Assembly: GCF_000271485.2 (NCBI RefSeq)
Contig: NZ_AKVN02000001.1
Location: 3,435,501-3,499,500, forward strand
Source: Pelosinus fermentans DSM 17108
Lineage (GTDB): Bacteria > Bacillota > Negativicutes > DSM-13327
Direction of reading: 5' to 3'
Length of the DNA stretch: 64,000 bases
Position 1 is the first letter of the stretch. Every line of letters begins with the position of its first letter. The notes under the pieces were generated by a model. That model searched no databases and was not told where the DNA came from. It saw only the letters and a list, made by a program, of their open reading frames with translations. Of this stretch, positions 25,640 through 33,816 are shown piece by piece. Made by a program: the position numbers and the translations under genes.

Positions 25640-26275
25640 TTATCGAATCATCACCGGTGTACCGACTCTGACCATTGCAAATAATTCTTCAGCATGATGG
25701 TTATGCATACGAACACAGCCTAGAGAGACCAATTGACCGATTGACCAGGGAGCACGGTTGCCATGTATGCCATAATTAGGATCAAAATTCAGTCCCATCC
25801 AACGTGTCCCCAACATACCTCCAGGATTTAAAATCTTAGTAGCAATCGCATAATCTCCTTCCGGTGTAGGTGTTGACGGTTTGCCGATAGCCACCGGATA
25901 GCTGCGTAATTGATTATTTCCGTTAAACAAGGTAAGCTGACGAGTTGGTTTGTGAATTAAAATCCGACCTCGTGCCAAGGTCAGGTCGGCTCTGTAGCGA
26001 TTATCTTTTATTGGGTTTATTTCTACAATATCAGCACCATATAAACGACAATAAGTGATTGGATCTAAACTGCCTGTTGGGACCAACTTCTCTGATTTTT
26101 GAAACTGCAAAATGGCCCCGCCTATTTCATCAGTGTAGGTATTTTGCTCAATACCTTGATAGAAGCCCTTTATTTTGAGAAGGTGCTGAATCTGCCCTAG
26201 TATAGGCTGTCTGATTCCCCTTGAAAGATTCATTTCGGCCAATGAATATGGTAAATACATTTTTCTAATATTCAT
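25640..26275 (-). CDS. L,D-transpeptidase (YkuD) with N-terminal peptidoglycan-binding region
   Basis: A 211-residue cell-wall enzyme. ATG 26275 is chosen, with GGAGG 8 bases upstream. The N-terminal third (about residues 20-75) looks like a PG_binding_1 repeat (IGGAILQFQKSEKLVPTGSL). The YkuD domain follows (RGRILIHKPTRQLTLFNGNN). The active-site motif is HGNRAPWSIGQ then VSLGCVRMHNHHAEEL, with catalytic Cys near 189. It cross-links or anchors peptidoglycan by 3-3 links. No clear signal peptide is visible, which is unusual but seen in spore-associated members. Confidence 0.88.
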   Translation of the reverse strand: MNIRKMYLPYSLAEMNLSRGIRQPILGQIQHLLKIKGFYQGIEQNTYTDEIGGAILQFQKSEKLVPTGSLDPITYCRLYGADIVEINPIKDNRYRADLTLARGRILIHKPTRQLTLFNGNNQLRSYPVAIGKPSTPTPEGDYAIATKILNPGGMLGTRWMGLNFDPNYGIHGNRAPWSIGQLVSLGCVRMHNHHAEELFAMVRVGTPVMIR

Positions 26276-26512
26276 ATAGTCGTCCTCCATATAACAATTC
26301 TGATCATGAACCATTATATGCTTGGACAAGTATTTCTGGTGTTTTTAAGAATGATCGTTCTTGATACTTTTGGCACTATTTTCTCGAAGACGATCTACTA
26401 TTAATAGGAGTGATAGCATTAAAAATGGCTATAATAGTAGTAGATGATATCATCTTCGAATCATGTTGTTGGTGACAAAATAATAGGAATAATAATAGGG
26501 GTGAAGAAAACT

Positions 26513-26824
26513 ATGCAGGCAATGAACCGTGTTATCTGTCCAAGCTGTAACGATGACCATCTTATATTAAAATATGTGGCTACATATGAATATTCATATA
26601 TTCTGGATTCAGATGCTCCCGGGCTTAAAAATACGAATGAGCTTCTTCCCCATATGTACGATAAACGCGAACAAAAAGATACGCAGCAGTATATAGAATG
26701 CAGAACCTGTGGAATCAGCTATCCCTGCTATTTTGACAGATGGACTGAGAGAATGAATAAGAAAGCGCTGCAAGACGCTGTCAATTCCGCCTACTTGGCA
26801 AAACAGCATCTTGATAATACCTAG
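26513..26824 (+). CDS. Hypothetical zinc-ribbon-like protein
   Basis: A 103-residue protein I do not recognise by name. Two CxxC pairs (VICPSCNDD near residue 7 and CRTCGISYPC near 63) suggest a zinc ribbon. The middle is polar and charged. ATG 26513 is the likely start, with GGGGTG about 11 bases upstream. It reads on the plus strand, isolated between the minus-strand L,D-transpeptidase and LysR genes. The function is unknown. Confidence 0.65.
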   Translation: MQAMNRVICPSCNDDHLILKYVATYEYSYILDSDAPGLKNTNELLPHMYDKREQKDTQQYIECRTCGISYPCYFDRWTERMNKKALQDAVNSAYLAKQHLDNT

Positions 26825-26868
26825 TTGATTTTAGGTTTTGCTTGCATAAGCCAAGCCTCCTTATATCA

Positions 26869-27756
26869 TTAAAAATCTAACAGCCCTTGCCGACCTAACC
26901 AGGATTTGATACAAGTTAAAAATTTTCTTGCAGCAGGGGAAGCATTCTTAATAGAGTTAAGAGCAATACCAATGGTTCGATATGCAGGTTTTTCGAGATT
27001 TGCAATATGTACATCATGCAAATTGCGATATAGCACCATCTCAGGAAGAATGCTTATACCTAGACCATTTTGCACCATTGCAATAATAGCCTGATCTTCT
27101 ATCACTTCATATTTGATTCTCGTTTTCAGATTATTTTCAAGTAAAATACGCCGTACGTCTCCAGTATTACCCCATTTAGGCATGATAAATGCCTCTTTTT
27201 TTATTTGTTCAAAAGAAATTTCATTTTGCTGCCCTAAAGGATGCTCCGTTGGCAGAATACAGAGCATTTTATCCTTTTTTAATGGTATAAATTCAAATGA
27301 CTGAATTACGGGTAAAGACACAAATCCAAAATCAACAGCGCCATTCAATATCCACCGATGAATATCATCATAATACCCTTCATTTAATTTAATTTCAATG
27401 GCCGGATGCTGCTTATGAAATTCTTTTATAATACCAGGAAGCCATTGGGAAGACACGCTGGTAAAGGTGCCAATTCGTACGGTTCCAATTTCCAGTCCCT
27501 TAATTTCAGCTACTTTCTGTCTTAAGCGCTCATTGCACTGCAAGGTTTCCCGAACGTATTTCAATATCATTTCACCATTACTCGTTAAGGTTACACCTGC
27601 CCTGTCACGGGTAAGCAGTAAAAATCCCAATTCTGCTTCCAGACTGGCAATGGCATGACTAACACCCGATTGTGTCAGATTCAAACTTTCTGCCGCTTTT
27701 GTCAAACTCCCTAATTCAACCACTCCATGAAAAATCTCATATTTAGAAATCGTCAT
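26869..27756 (-). CDS. LysR family transcriptional regulator
   Basis: A 295-residue regulator. The N-terminal helix-turn-helix reads GSLTKAAESLNLTQSGVSHA near residue 17, with the recognition helix into LEAELGFLLLTRDRAGVTLT. The C-terminal periplasmic-binding-like effector domain spans residues 90-290 (VRIGTFTSVSSQWLPGIIKE). It is divergent from the EamA transporter gene at 27902, so it probably controls that gene and itself. The effector is unknown. Confidence 0.93.
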   Translation of the reverse strand: MTISKYEIFHGVVELGSLTKAAESLNLTQSGVSHAIASLEAELGFLLLTRDRAGVTLTSNGEMILKYVRETLQCNERLRQKVAEIKGLEIGTVRIGTFTSVSSQWLPGIIKEFHKQHPAIEIKLNEGYYDDIHRWILNGAVDFGFVSLPVIQSFEFIPLKKDKMLCILPTEHPLGQQNEISFEQIKKEAFIMPKWGNTGDVRRILLENNLKTRIKYEVIEDQAIIAMVQNGLGISILPEMVLYRNLHDVHIANLEKPAYRTIGIALNSIKNASPAARKFLTCIKSWLGRQGLLDF

Positions 27757-27777
27757 ACTAATTATCTTCTCCTCTTA

Positions 27778-27794
27778 CATGAGTAACTCTCATG
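27778..27794. promoter_or_regulatory. Candidate LysR operator between lysR and the EamA gene
   Basis: CATGAG TAACT CTCATG is a perfect 6-bp inverted repeat 21 bp before the lysR start. It has the size and place of a LysR-type recognition site in a divergent promoter region. Confidence 0.4.
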
Positions 27795-27901
27795 AATCCC
27801 ATTAAAAACATTCTCTTTTCTAATGGTAATTATATATTTATACTAATGATTAAACAATCTAAATCTTAAAAAACAGGATTTTGTTAAGTGGGGGATTCAA
27901 T

Positions 27902-28843
27902 ATGAAAACAAGGTGCACGGCAAATACAATGCTGCTGATAGTGACAATCTTCTGGGGCTTTTCCTATTTGTTTATGAAAATGGGCTTGAATTCGTTGCAG
28001 GAATATAATCTAATTGCATTACGCTTTGGTATCGCATTTTTCTTAGCAGCTGCTATCTTTCCAATGCGCTTACTAAAAGCAAATATAAAAACAATTCGTT
28101 ATGCTTTTGTCTTAGGTTCGATTTTATTTTTAGTTTTTACTTGTATAACTTTCGGGATAAAATTTACTTCAACCTCCAATGCAGCGTTTCTCGTAAGTCT
28201 CACAGTTATTTTCGTTCCAATATTGACCGCCCTTATTGTTAAAAAGGTTCCTGAGACCAACGTCATCGTTGGAGTGATCTTTGCACTGCTAGGAGTAGGT
28301 CTGTTAACACTAAATAGTCGTCTCATGATTAACTTCGGTGATTTATTATGCGTTGCTGGTGCACTCTTTTATGCAACGCATATCATTGTTACCGAAAGGC
28401 TGACAAAAACGGTAGATTCGATTACGCTTGGGGTCATGCAGCTCGGATTTGCAGGAGCCTTAGGATTTATTTTCTCCTTACTTTTTGAAGCCCCCATATT
28501 CCCCATTACTGCTGGTGAGTGGCTGCCGATCTTAGTCTTGAGCATATTGTGCAGTGCCATAGGCTTTATCGTACAAACAGTTGCGCAGCAGCATACCACT
28601 TCTACGAATACAGGTCTCATTTTTTCCTTAGAGCCTGTCTTTGCAGCAATATTTGGCTTTCTGTTTTTAGACGAAATTCTTTCTGTTCAAGGTTGGATCG
28701 GTGCATTATTTGTATTATTCGGCGTAATCCACTCACAAGTGAATTGGGGAGCTATTTTCACACAAGACTTGCATTACACTCGTCTGATTCACTATCTGCA
28801 CCAGATCAATAAAACCACATTTTCTACTAACAAAACGAAATAA
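27902..28843 (+). CDS. EamA/DMT family transporter
   Basis: A 313-residue inner-membrane exporter or importer with ten hydrophobic segments arranged as two EamA repeats (WGFSYLFMKMGLNSLQEYNL near residue 20; FSLEPVFAAIFGFLFLDE near 248). ATG 27902 has GGGGGA 6 bases upstream; an earlier frame start at 27881 lacks a site. The divergent LysR gene suggests metabolite-induced expression. Substrates in this family range from amino acids to nucleosides and cannot be told here. Confidence 0.9.
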   Translation: MKTRCTANTMLLIVTIFWGFSYLFMKMGLNSLQEYNLIALRFGIAFFLAAAIFPMRLLKANIKTIRYAFVLGSILFLVFTCITFGIKFTSTSNAAFLVSLTVIFVPILTALIVKKVPETNVIVGVIFALLGVGLLTLNSRLMINFGDLLCVAGALFYATHIIVTERLTKTVDSITLGVMQLGFAGALGFIFSLLFEAPIFPITAGEWLPILVLSILCSAIGFIVQTVAQQHTTSTNTGLIFSLEPVFAAIFGFLFLDEILSVQGWIGALFVLFGVIHSQVNWGAIFTQDLHYTRLIHYLHQINKTTFSTNKTK

Positions 28844-28945
28844 GATTACCTCTAAACTTACGACCTCCATAAAGGAAATAATGAGGCACCTGCTGTAGAC
28901 TCTGTTACTCCCATTATACGTTTCGTTACTGAAATGAACAGAGAA

Positions 28946-28994
28946 AAGAAGAGTCACGACTCATCAATCCAAATGATAAGTCGTGACTCTTCTT
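28946..28994 (+). terminator. Terminator after the EamA gene
   Basis: AAGAAGAGTCACGACT (28946-28961) pairs perfectly with 28979-28994. It is 103 bp after the plus-strand EamA stop and also close to the minus-strand remnant at 29010. Confidence 0.8.
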
Positions 28995-29009
28995 ATGTTA
29001 TAAAACCAG

Positions 29010-29168
29010 CTAGCGATCTACAACCGGGTATTTACGGAGAAAATCATCGAGTTCTTCAATACCTCCTAGGGGTACACCAATGACATCAACCCAAAATAGT
29101 ATCGCAGCAATCCAGTTTTTAAGATGCTCAACCCTCGGCCAGTTACCAAATAGCCAGGTTAAATACAC
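29010..29168 (-). pseudogene. Short unrecognised coding remnant (52 codons)
   Basis: A minus-strand frame opens at GTG 29168, directly after a TAG codon. It reads WLFGNWPRVEHLKNWIAAI and ends GGIEELDDFLRKYPVVDR. Composition and hydrophobic pattern look protein-like, but there is no ribosome binding site and no family I can name. It is probably the tail of a lost gene. Confidence 0.3.
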
Positions 29169-29188
29169 CTACATGGTGTAAACCAAAA

Positions 29189-29842
29189 TTAATACTCCAT
29201 TACTACTTTTGAAAATCCTTTAGCCCGTTCTGTAAATGTTTCAAACTCTCCTGTGGTGATAAGTTTTCGATCTGTAAGCCTTCCACCTATCCCGGCACCT
29301 GCAAAACCAAGTTTTAAATACTCTGGGAGTATTTCTTCCGTAACTCCTCCTGTAGCAATAAGCTTCACATGGCTGATAGGAGCCATAATGTTTTTTATGT
29401 AATCAAATCCAAGGTTTCCTGCTGGAAACAGTTTTACAAAATCAGCTCCGTTGTTATGCGCTGTTAAGATTTCTGATGGTGTCATTGCTCCAGGAATTGA
29501 AACAAGTCCTAATTCCTTTGTGTATTTTATAATCTCCACATCAACATTTGGAGAAATAATATAACTTCCTCCTGCATCTTTTGTCGCTCTTACCTGCTCT
29601 TTTGTAAGAACCGTTCCTGCACCGATTTTCATAGAGCTTCCGAAATTTTCAACTAACATACGGATCGCCTCAGCAGTCTTGTTAATGCAGTCCGGATCAC
29701 TTTGGTCAAAGGTCACTTCGACCATGTTCATTCCACCTTGATGCAATGCCCTGACTAAATTAAGCAAATCCTGTCCATAAAGTCTACGACATATCGTAAT
29801 TACCTTATGTTTTTGAATAAAATCTGCAATTTCTATACTCAT
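29189..29842 (-). CDS. KDPG/KHG aldolase-like protein (Eda family)
   Basis: A 217-residue class I aldolase of the Eda family. Typical segments are KIGAGTVLTKEQVRATKDAG near residue 72, IISPNVDVEIIKYTKELG near 95, PGAMTPSEILTAHNNGADFV near 117, KLFPAGNLGFDYIKNIMAP near 137 (Schiff-base Lys) and IATGGVTEEI near 162. It splits 2-keto-3-deoxy-phospho sugar acids into pyruvate and an aldehyde. It stands alone, without dehydratase or kinase genes nearby, so the exact sugar acid is unknown. A second paralogue is in the PTS operon at 60825. Confidence 0.88.
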   Translation of the reverse strand: MSIEIADFIQKHKVITICRRLYGQDLLNLVRALHQGGMNMVEVTFDQSDPDCINKTAEAIRMLVENFGSSMKIGAGTVLTKEQVRATKDAGGSYIISPNVDVEIIKYTKELGLVSIPGAMTPSEILTAHNNGADFVKLFPAGNLGFDYIKNIMAPISHVKLIATGGVTEEILPEYLKLGFAGAGIGGRLTDRKLITTGEFETFTERAKGFSKVVMEY

Positions 29843-30018
29843 TTCCGATTCCCCCTCATATTTATATTAACTTTTTTTGTTGTGCCCTTATGAATTATAT
29901 CTAACGTTTTACTAAATGCAATATATCATTCCCATTCCATAAATTCAATCCTTTTTGTAATTTCATTCTATTTGATAAATCCATTCTTTTCAGCGAAATG
30001 TCGCAGCAATCATAAAAA

Positions 30019-30036
30019 AAGAGCCCTCAGGCTCTT
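30019..30036 (-). terminator. Terminator after small cysteine-rich gene
   Basis: AAGAGCC CTCA GGCTCTT, with an A/T-rich flank, 11 bp downstream of the minus-strand stop codon at 30047. Confidence 0.75.
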
Positions 30037-30046
30037 ATTGATCGAT

Positions 30047-30250
30047 TTAGTATTTTCCAAGTGCTCCACGAACAAAATGTAAGACAGAGCATTTCGAAGT
30101 ATTTTTATTTTCAGTAGGATGCTCAGAACCTCTTATTACAAGACCACATTGAGGACAGCGGGTAAAAAATTTTTTATCCATCATTCCAACGGGCGTAATA
30201 TCCACCTTCTCAAACATAGTACTACCACAATAGCACTTGTTCTTGCCCAA
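30047..30250 (-). CDS. Small cysteine-rich (zinc-ribbon-like) protein
   Basis: A 67-residue protein with NKCYCGSTMF near residue 4 and RCPQCGLVIRG near 31, two cysteine pairs fitting a zinc ribbon. The TTG start has GAAGGTGG a few bases upstream. It is a single gene with its own terminator. I do not recognise a function. Confidence 0.6.
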   Translation of the reverse strand: MGKNKCYCGSTMFEKVDITPVGMMDKKFFTRCPQCGLVIRGSEHPTENKNTSKCSVLHFVRGALGKY

Positions 30251-30433
30251 TTTACCACCTTCTTTATCTTTTTTTCATAGTATCATGACCCCAGCCTTCA
30301 TTGCAAATCCTTATTGCTCCAAAATACACCGTGACAATCAACTATAGCTTATCCTATCTGCTTTTCCCTCGTTTTATGTCTAATATTAGCAGTATATGCA
30401 TTCTATTCCTTTCATACTCCTTTTCCTTCTCTT

Positions 30434-31927
30434 TTATTTTTCTTTATCAAAGAGAAGCAGCCTCTGGTAAAGAACTTGAATTCTCTTCAGCAGCGGCTCT
30501 ATTTTTTTTTCCTCTTGCAGTAACTCTTCCACTAACCCATGCATACGGTGCAAATCATCACACTTTACGATAGAAAGTCGCCCTTCACTTTGAAAGATTA
30601 CCTGTATCTTCGGCCATATGCTTTTTATGACAACGAAGGTTAACGTTAAGCTTCCTATGGCGTATAAAAAACCGCCAAATGCCCTAATAAAAAGATAGGG
30701 TCTAATGAATTCATTTGTTTCTCCAATACTGAGCCCAATCACGCGCCAGAAATAAACTTGTAGTCCGCCAGCGATTAATAACCCAAGCCCCATCGTTAAT
30801 AATCCGGCATTTAAAGAAATGATTGCACCCCAACACCAGCGATACATTTTCTTGCCAAGCATGATTTCTGTAAATAGGATGTGAAAGCAAACTGCTAACA
30901 CTAAAAAACCAAATACACCAAATAATGCAAGGTGGGAATGAGCAGACGTAATATAGGTCCCATGTACATATCGGTTTAATGGTGGATAAGCCATGAGAAA
31001 CCCTAAAAATCCAGCACCGAATATATGGTAGAACATACTGGAGCCGATGAGAAACATCGTTATTTTATCCCGATAGGACAAATCAAAAATACCCTTGAAT
31101 GTTATCGATTTTACCGTCGTATACAATAGTACAATCGCGGGCAGTACTTGCATTGCGCTAAAAGTGCCGCCCAGCCAAAGCCAATATGATGGTACCCCGA
31201 TCCAATAATAATGATGTCCTGTTGCTATAATCCCAGCTAAGACCGCGAATGTAATGTCTAAATATATAGCTGTTTCTACAGCCTGTCGCTTAACCTTTGT
31301 CACCTGAATCAGCAAGGCAGCCAATACCCCCGTGCCGATAAGCTCCAAAGACATTTCTTCCCATATATGTACCACCATAAATTTAGCGATTTCATCAACT
31401 GTCGGGTGAGCATAGGATACGATATTCGGCACGTAAAAAATGATTAATGTGACACTTCCTGTTACCATGCTAATTAATGTTGCCCTACTCCTAGGCATAT
31501 CGGAAGCCAGATAGGTCGTAAGCAAATTAAAGCACAGCAGAATCGTACAAGCTGCCGTTGCTAGTTTCAAGGGCCAGATTGCCTCTAGATATTCTCTCCC
31601 TTCATTGAAACCAAGCAATAACGATCCTAATATTAGGCCTAGCGTGCCAGCCAGCATCCAAAAGTTAATGGTAATTAGTTTCAAACTGTAAAATTCCCGC
31701 TCCGCTTCTTGGCAAAAAAAGAAATACATGGCGCCAATCATTCCAATCAACGGCCAATAGATACTCACATTCAAATGAAAAGCTCTTCCGGATGCAAAGG
31801 GAATCGGATTGCCAAGATCAGGAAAGAGAAGATCAATTGCTCCGCCCGATGCTACCAACCCTTGAAGACCAAAGAGGAAGTAGGCAAATAAAGCATATTT
31901 ATAACTCAGGTGCTGAGATCGAAACAA
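30434..31927 (-). CDS. norB: NorB-like nitric oxide reductase large subunit
   Basis: A 497-residue haem-copper-superfamily membrane protein with about 12 segments. The low-spin haem ligands are His51 (AFHLNVSIYWPLIG) and His332; the high-spin haem ligand is His330 (HSHLALFG). The non-haem iron ligands are His187 and Glu191 (VVHIWEEMSLELIG) plus His238 and His239 (TGHHYYWIG). These match NorB rather than oxidases, which carry copper and a Tyr-His link. The position equal to NorB Glu280 is Gln260. The TTG start lies 20 bp after the NorC-like gene. It would reduce NO to N2O, drawing electrons from that cytochrome. A divergent NOR subtype is possible. Confidence 0.82.
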   Translation of the reverse strand: MFRSQHLSYKYALFAYFLFGLQGLVASGGAIDLLFPDLGNPIPFASGRAFHLNVSIYWPLIGMIGAMYFFFCQEAEREFYSLKLITINFWMLAGTLGLILGSLLLGFNEGREYLEAIWPLKLATAACTILLCFNLLTTYLASDMPRSRATLISMVTGSVTLIIFYVPNIVSYAHPTVDEIAKFMVVHIWEEMSLELIGTGVLAALLIQVTKVKRQAVETAIYLDITFAVLAGIIATGHHYYWIGVPSYWLWLGGTFSAMQVLPAIVLLYTTVKSITFKGIFDLSYRDKITMFLIGSSMFYHIFGAGFLGFLMAYPPLNRYVHGTYITSAHSHLALFGVFGFLVLAVCFHILFTEIMLGKKMYRWCWGAIISLNAGLLTMGLGLLIAGGLQVYFWRVIGLSIGETNEFIRPYLFIRAFGGFLYAIGSLTLTFVVIKSIWPKIQVIFQSEGRLSIVKCDDLHRMHGLVEELLQEEKKIEPLLKRIQVLYQRLLLFDKEK

Positions 31928-31946
31928 CTTTTCTAACCCCTTTTCA

Positions 31947-32366
31947 TTACTTTACTCCAGGTTCCTCTTTTTTATCATATACAGGTCTTGGCGGCCAATC
32001 CATATTAGGAATTGACTGCAGGAAACGAAAATATGCAGTAATTTCCTCTGCTTCTTCATTACTCAAGTAAATATGCCGTTTTTTCTTTGCTCCACTAAGC
32101 AATGGAGGCTGGGTTAAATATTCTCTTAATCCATTGCTTCCAAACTTTTCATATGCCTTAGTAAGATCGCCTCCGTAATATCCCCCGTTACCAAATACGG
32201 TATGACATTCAATACAAGCTCTTTTCTGAAATACCATTTTACCTTTGACTGCCTCAGAAGGTACATTTTGCAAATTATTACCTGCCATCGAGTCATATAT
32301 AACAAAAAAGAATAACGCCAGGGAAAGAACTACGGTTGCTAAAAAGATTTTCAAGGGAAGCTGCAT
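31947..32366 (-). CDS. norC: NorC-like membrane-anchored cytochrome c
   Basis: A 139-residue protein with one N-terminal membrane anchor (about residues 7-24), a single haem c motif (CIECH, 51-55) in the NorC-like context CHTVFGNGGYYGGDLTKA, and a C-terminal NMDWPPRP. ATG 32366 has AAGGAG 6 bases upstream. Canonical NorC has an axial Met in a QMPRFDLTDEE-like segment. Here the aligned stretch is KKRHIYLSNEE, with Lys in the Met position and His98 close by, so the sixth haem ligand must differ. It is the electron entry subunit for the NorB-like protein. Confidence 0.82.
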   Translation of the reverse strand: MQLPLKIFLATVVLSLALFFFVIYDSMAGNNLQNVPSEAVKGKMVFQKRACIECHTVFGNGGYYGGDLTKAYEKFGSNGLREYLTQPPLLSGAKKKRHIYLSNEEAEEITAYFRFLQSIPNMDWPPRPVYDKKEEPGVK

Positions 32367-32469
32367 CGCCGACTCCTTACTAAACATTTCTTCTTATTAT
32401 CAATTATGTTGAATGTTTCTATACATGTTCTACTAATAAAATCCAGAAAGCAACATAATGAGTTTGCTT

Positions 32470-32517
32470 AAAAGTTAGAGGTGGGAGGGAGTATGCTCCC
32501 TTCCACCTCTAGCTTTT
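32470..32517 (-). terminator. Strong hairpin terminator after the NimA-like gene
   Basis: A long stem (AAAAGTTAGAGGTGG pairing with CCACCTCTAGCTTTT, extended by GGGAG/CTCCC) immediately after the stop codon at 32523. Confidence 0.85.
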
Positions 32518-32522
32518 CTCTG

Positions 32523-32984
32523 TTATCTTCGCTTCTTACCTGTAATATGTTCTACATCAATACGTATCACTGAACATTTATCTTTAAAAGCATCAATTAC
32601 TTTCAACCCTTTATCATAATATTCAGGACTAAATTTTCTCACTAATGCCTTTAACATATTGATTTTTTCCGTTCCTTCTACCAAAGTCCCTTTTCCAAAA
32701 ACGATAACACTTTCATAGTTTGCAGTAAAGGAACTAGGCAGCACTTGTGTATATCCAACAACAGTAAAGCACACTTTATCATTGTAAGAAAGATTGTCCA
32801 GTATATGCCCTTCCAAGTCACAATGCAGATAAATAGCATCATCTAACATAATATAATGTAATGGCAATCCATAAGGATATCCATCTTTATTCATTGTGGA
32901 GAGCACTCCATATTCGCCTTGTCCCAGCATCTCCATCGCCTCATCATGAGTGATCTGTTTGTTAATATCCCGAATACTTCTCAT
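32523..32984 (-). CDS. Pyridoxamine 5'-phosphate oxidase-family flavoprotein (NimA-like)
   Basis: A 153-residue split-barrel FMN-binding protein. Characteristic segments are YGVLSTMNKDGYPYGLPLHY near residue 25, IYLHCDLEGHILDNLSYND near 52, VCFTVVGYTQVLPSSFTANY near 72 and ESVIVFGKGTLVEG near 92. NimA-type members reduce nitroimidazoles or bind flavins or haem. It is divergent from an HxlR regulator at 33237, which probably controls it. The physiological substrate is not known. Confidence 0.87.
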   Translation of the reverse strand: MRSIRDINKQITHDEAMEMLGQGEYGVLSTMNKDGYPYGLPLHYIMLDDAIYLHCDLEGHILDNLSYNDKVCFTVVGYTQVLPSSFTANYESVIVFGKGTLVEGTEKINMLKALVRKFSPEYYDKGLKVIDAFKDKCSVIRIDVEHITGKKRR

Positions 32985-33236
32985 CGTTTTGCCTCCTATA
33001 AGATGAACGTTACATCATTTGCTATATTACTTAAAAGATTTTAACCTGTAATTTTCGCGATCCCTCGCTTAATAATCGGGGGAATAAATGTTGCATAATG
33101 TAATTGGCACTACGTATTGCCTACAAGTACATTTGTTACTATAATAAGAGCGAAAGTTACTTTTTGCAATAAGGCACTATTTCGTTCAATACAAACGGGA
33201 TGGTAAGTATTATTGAATTTACTGGAGGCTGACACT
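32985..33236. promoter_or_regulatory. Divergent control region of nimA-like and hxlR genes
   Basis: A 252-bp AT-rich intergenic region between divergent genes. It contains short direct repeats such as GTTACT (33136 and 33155) and two related blocks around TTGCATAATG and TTGCAATAAGG. A regulator binding site is expected here. No clear palindrome is seen. Confidence 0.35.
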
Positions 33237-33581
33237 TTGAATATTAAAGTCTGTCCTATCGAAGAAGCAATCAATTTAATAGGACATAAATGGAAAGTCC
33301 TTATTATAAGAAACTTACTAACTACAGATCATCAACGCTTTGGCTGCCTTCAGAAAGGAATAAACGGAATCAGTCAAAAAATGCTTACACAGCAGCTTCG
33401 GCAGCTAGAAAACGATGAGCTGATTTCCCGCAAGGTCTTTGCTGAAGTTCCCCCCAAAGTTGAATATTCTTTGACCGATCTTGGAAGAAGTCTTCAGCCA
33501 ATCTTAGAATCCATAAGTACTTGGGGAAAAGGATATTTAGAAACCAAAGGAACGGATTCGAAAGATTTTATTGATGACTAA
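33237..33581 (+). CDS. HxlR family transcriptional regulator
   Basis: A 114-residue winged-helix regulator. TTG 33237 is chosen because GGAGG lies 8 bases upstream; the frame extends eight codons further without a site. The family pattern is CPIEEAINLIGHKWKVLIIR near residue 5, then RFGCLQKGINGISQKMLTQQ near 35, LRQLENDELISRKVFAEVPP near 56 and YSLTDLGRSLQPIL near 78. The N-terminal Cys is often the redox or electrophile sensor in this family. It likely regulates the divergent flavoprotein gene. Confidence 0.9.
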   Translation: MNIKVCPIEEAINLIGHKWKVLIIRNLLTTDHQRFGCLQKGINGISQKMLTQQLRQLENDELISRKVFAEVPPKVEYSLTDLGRSLQPILESISTWGKGYLETKGTDSKDFIDD

Positions 33582-33666
33582 ATTATTATTCCTTCCAGCT
33601 ATTTAATCACTAGAAGAGACATATAACAATCTTTATTAACGTCTTTAAAGCATTTAGAACGGATCG

Positions 33667-33733
33667 AACCACAAAGACGCAAAGTACACAAAGGGATTAT
33701 ATTTTTGTGTTCTCCTTTGTGATTCATAAAATC
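33667..33733. repeat. ACCACAAAGACGCAAAG-type intergenic repeat
   Basis: The stretch starting AACCACAAAGACGCAAAG followed by TACACAAAGG, with a partial inverted copy (CCTTTGTG at 33714-33721), resembles the tandem-like ACCACGAAG intergenic repeats seen across many bacterial genomes. It lies between convergent genes and has no coding content. Confidence 0.4.
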
Positions 33734-33770
33734 TTATATACCTACAAAACTTATAGCTTCTAGTATTAGT

Positions 33771-33806
33771 AAAAAAGTATCAGCGTAATCATGCTGATAC
33801 TTTTTT
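33771..33806. terminator. Bidirectional terminator
   Basis: AAAAAAGTATCAGC (33771-33784) pairs with GCTGATACTTTTTT (33793-33806). It lies between the convergent hxlR and cysteine desulfidase-like genes and carries T-runs on both strands. Confidence 0.9.
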
Positions 33807-33816
33807 ATGATGTATT

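Noticed and set aside
32388-32460. FNR or NsrR box upstream of norC
   Set aside because: Only weak half-sites are visible, with no convincing palindrome.
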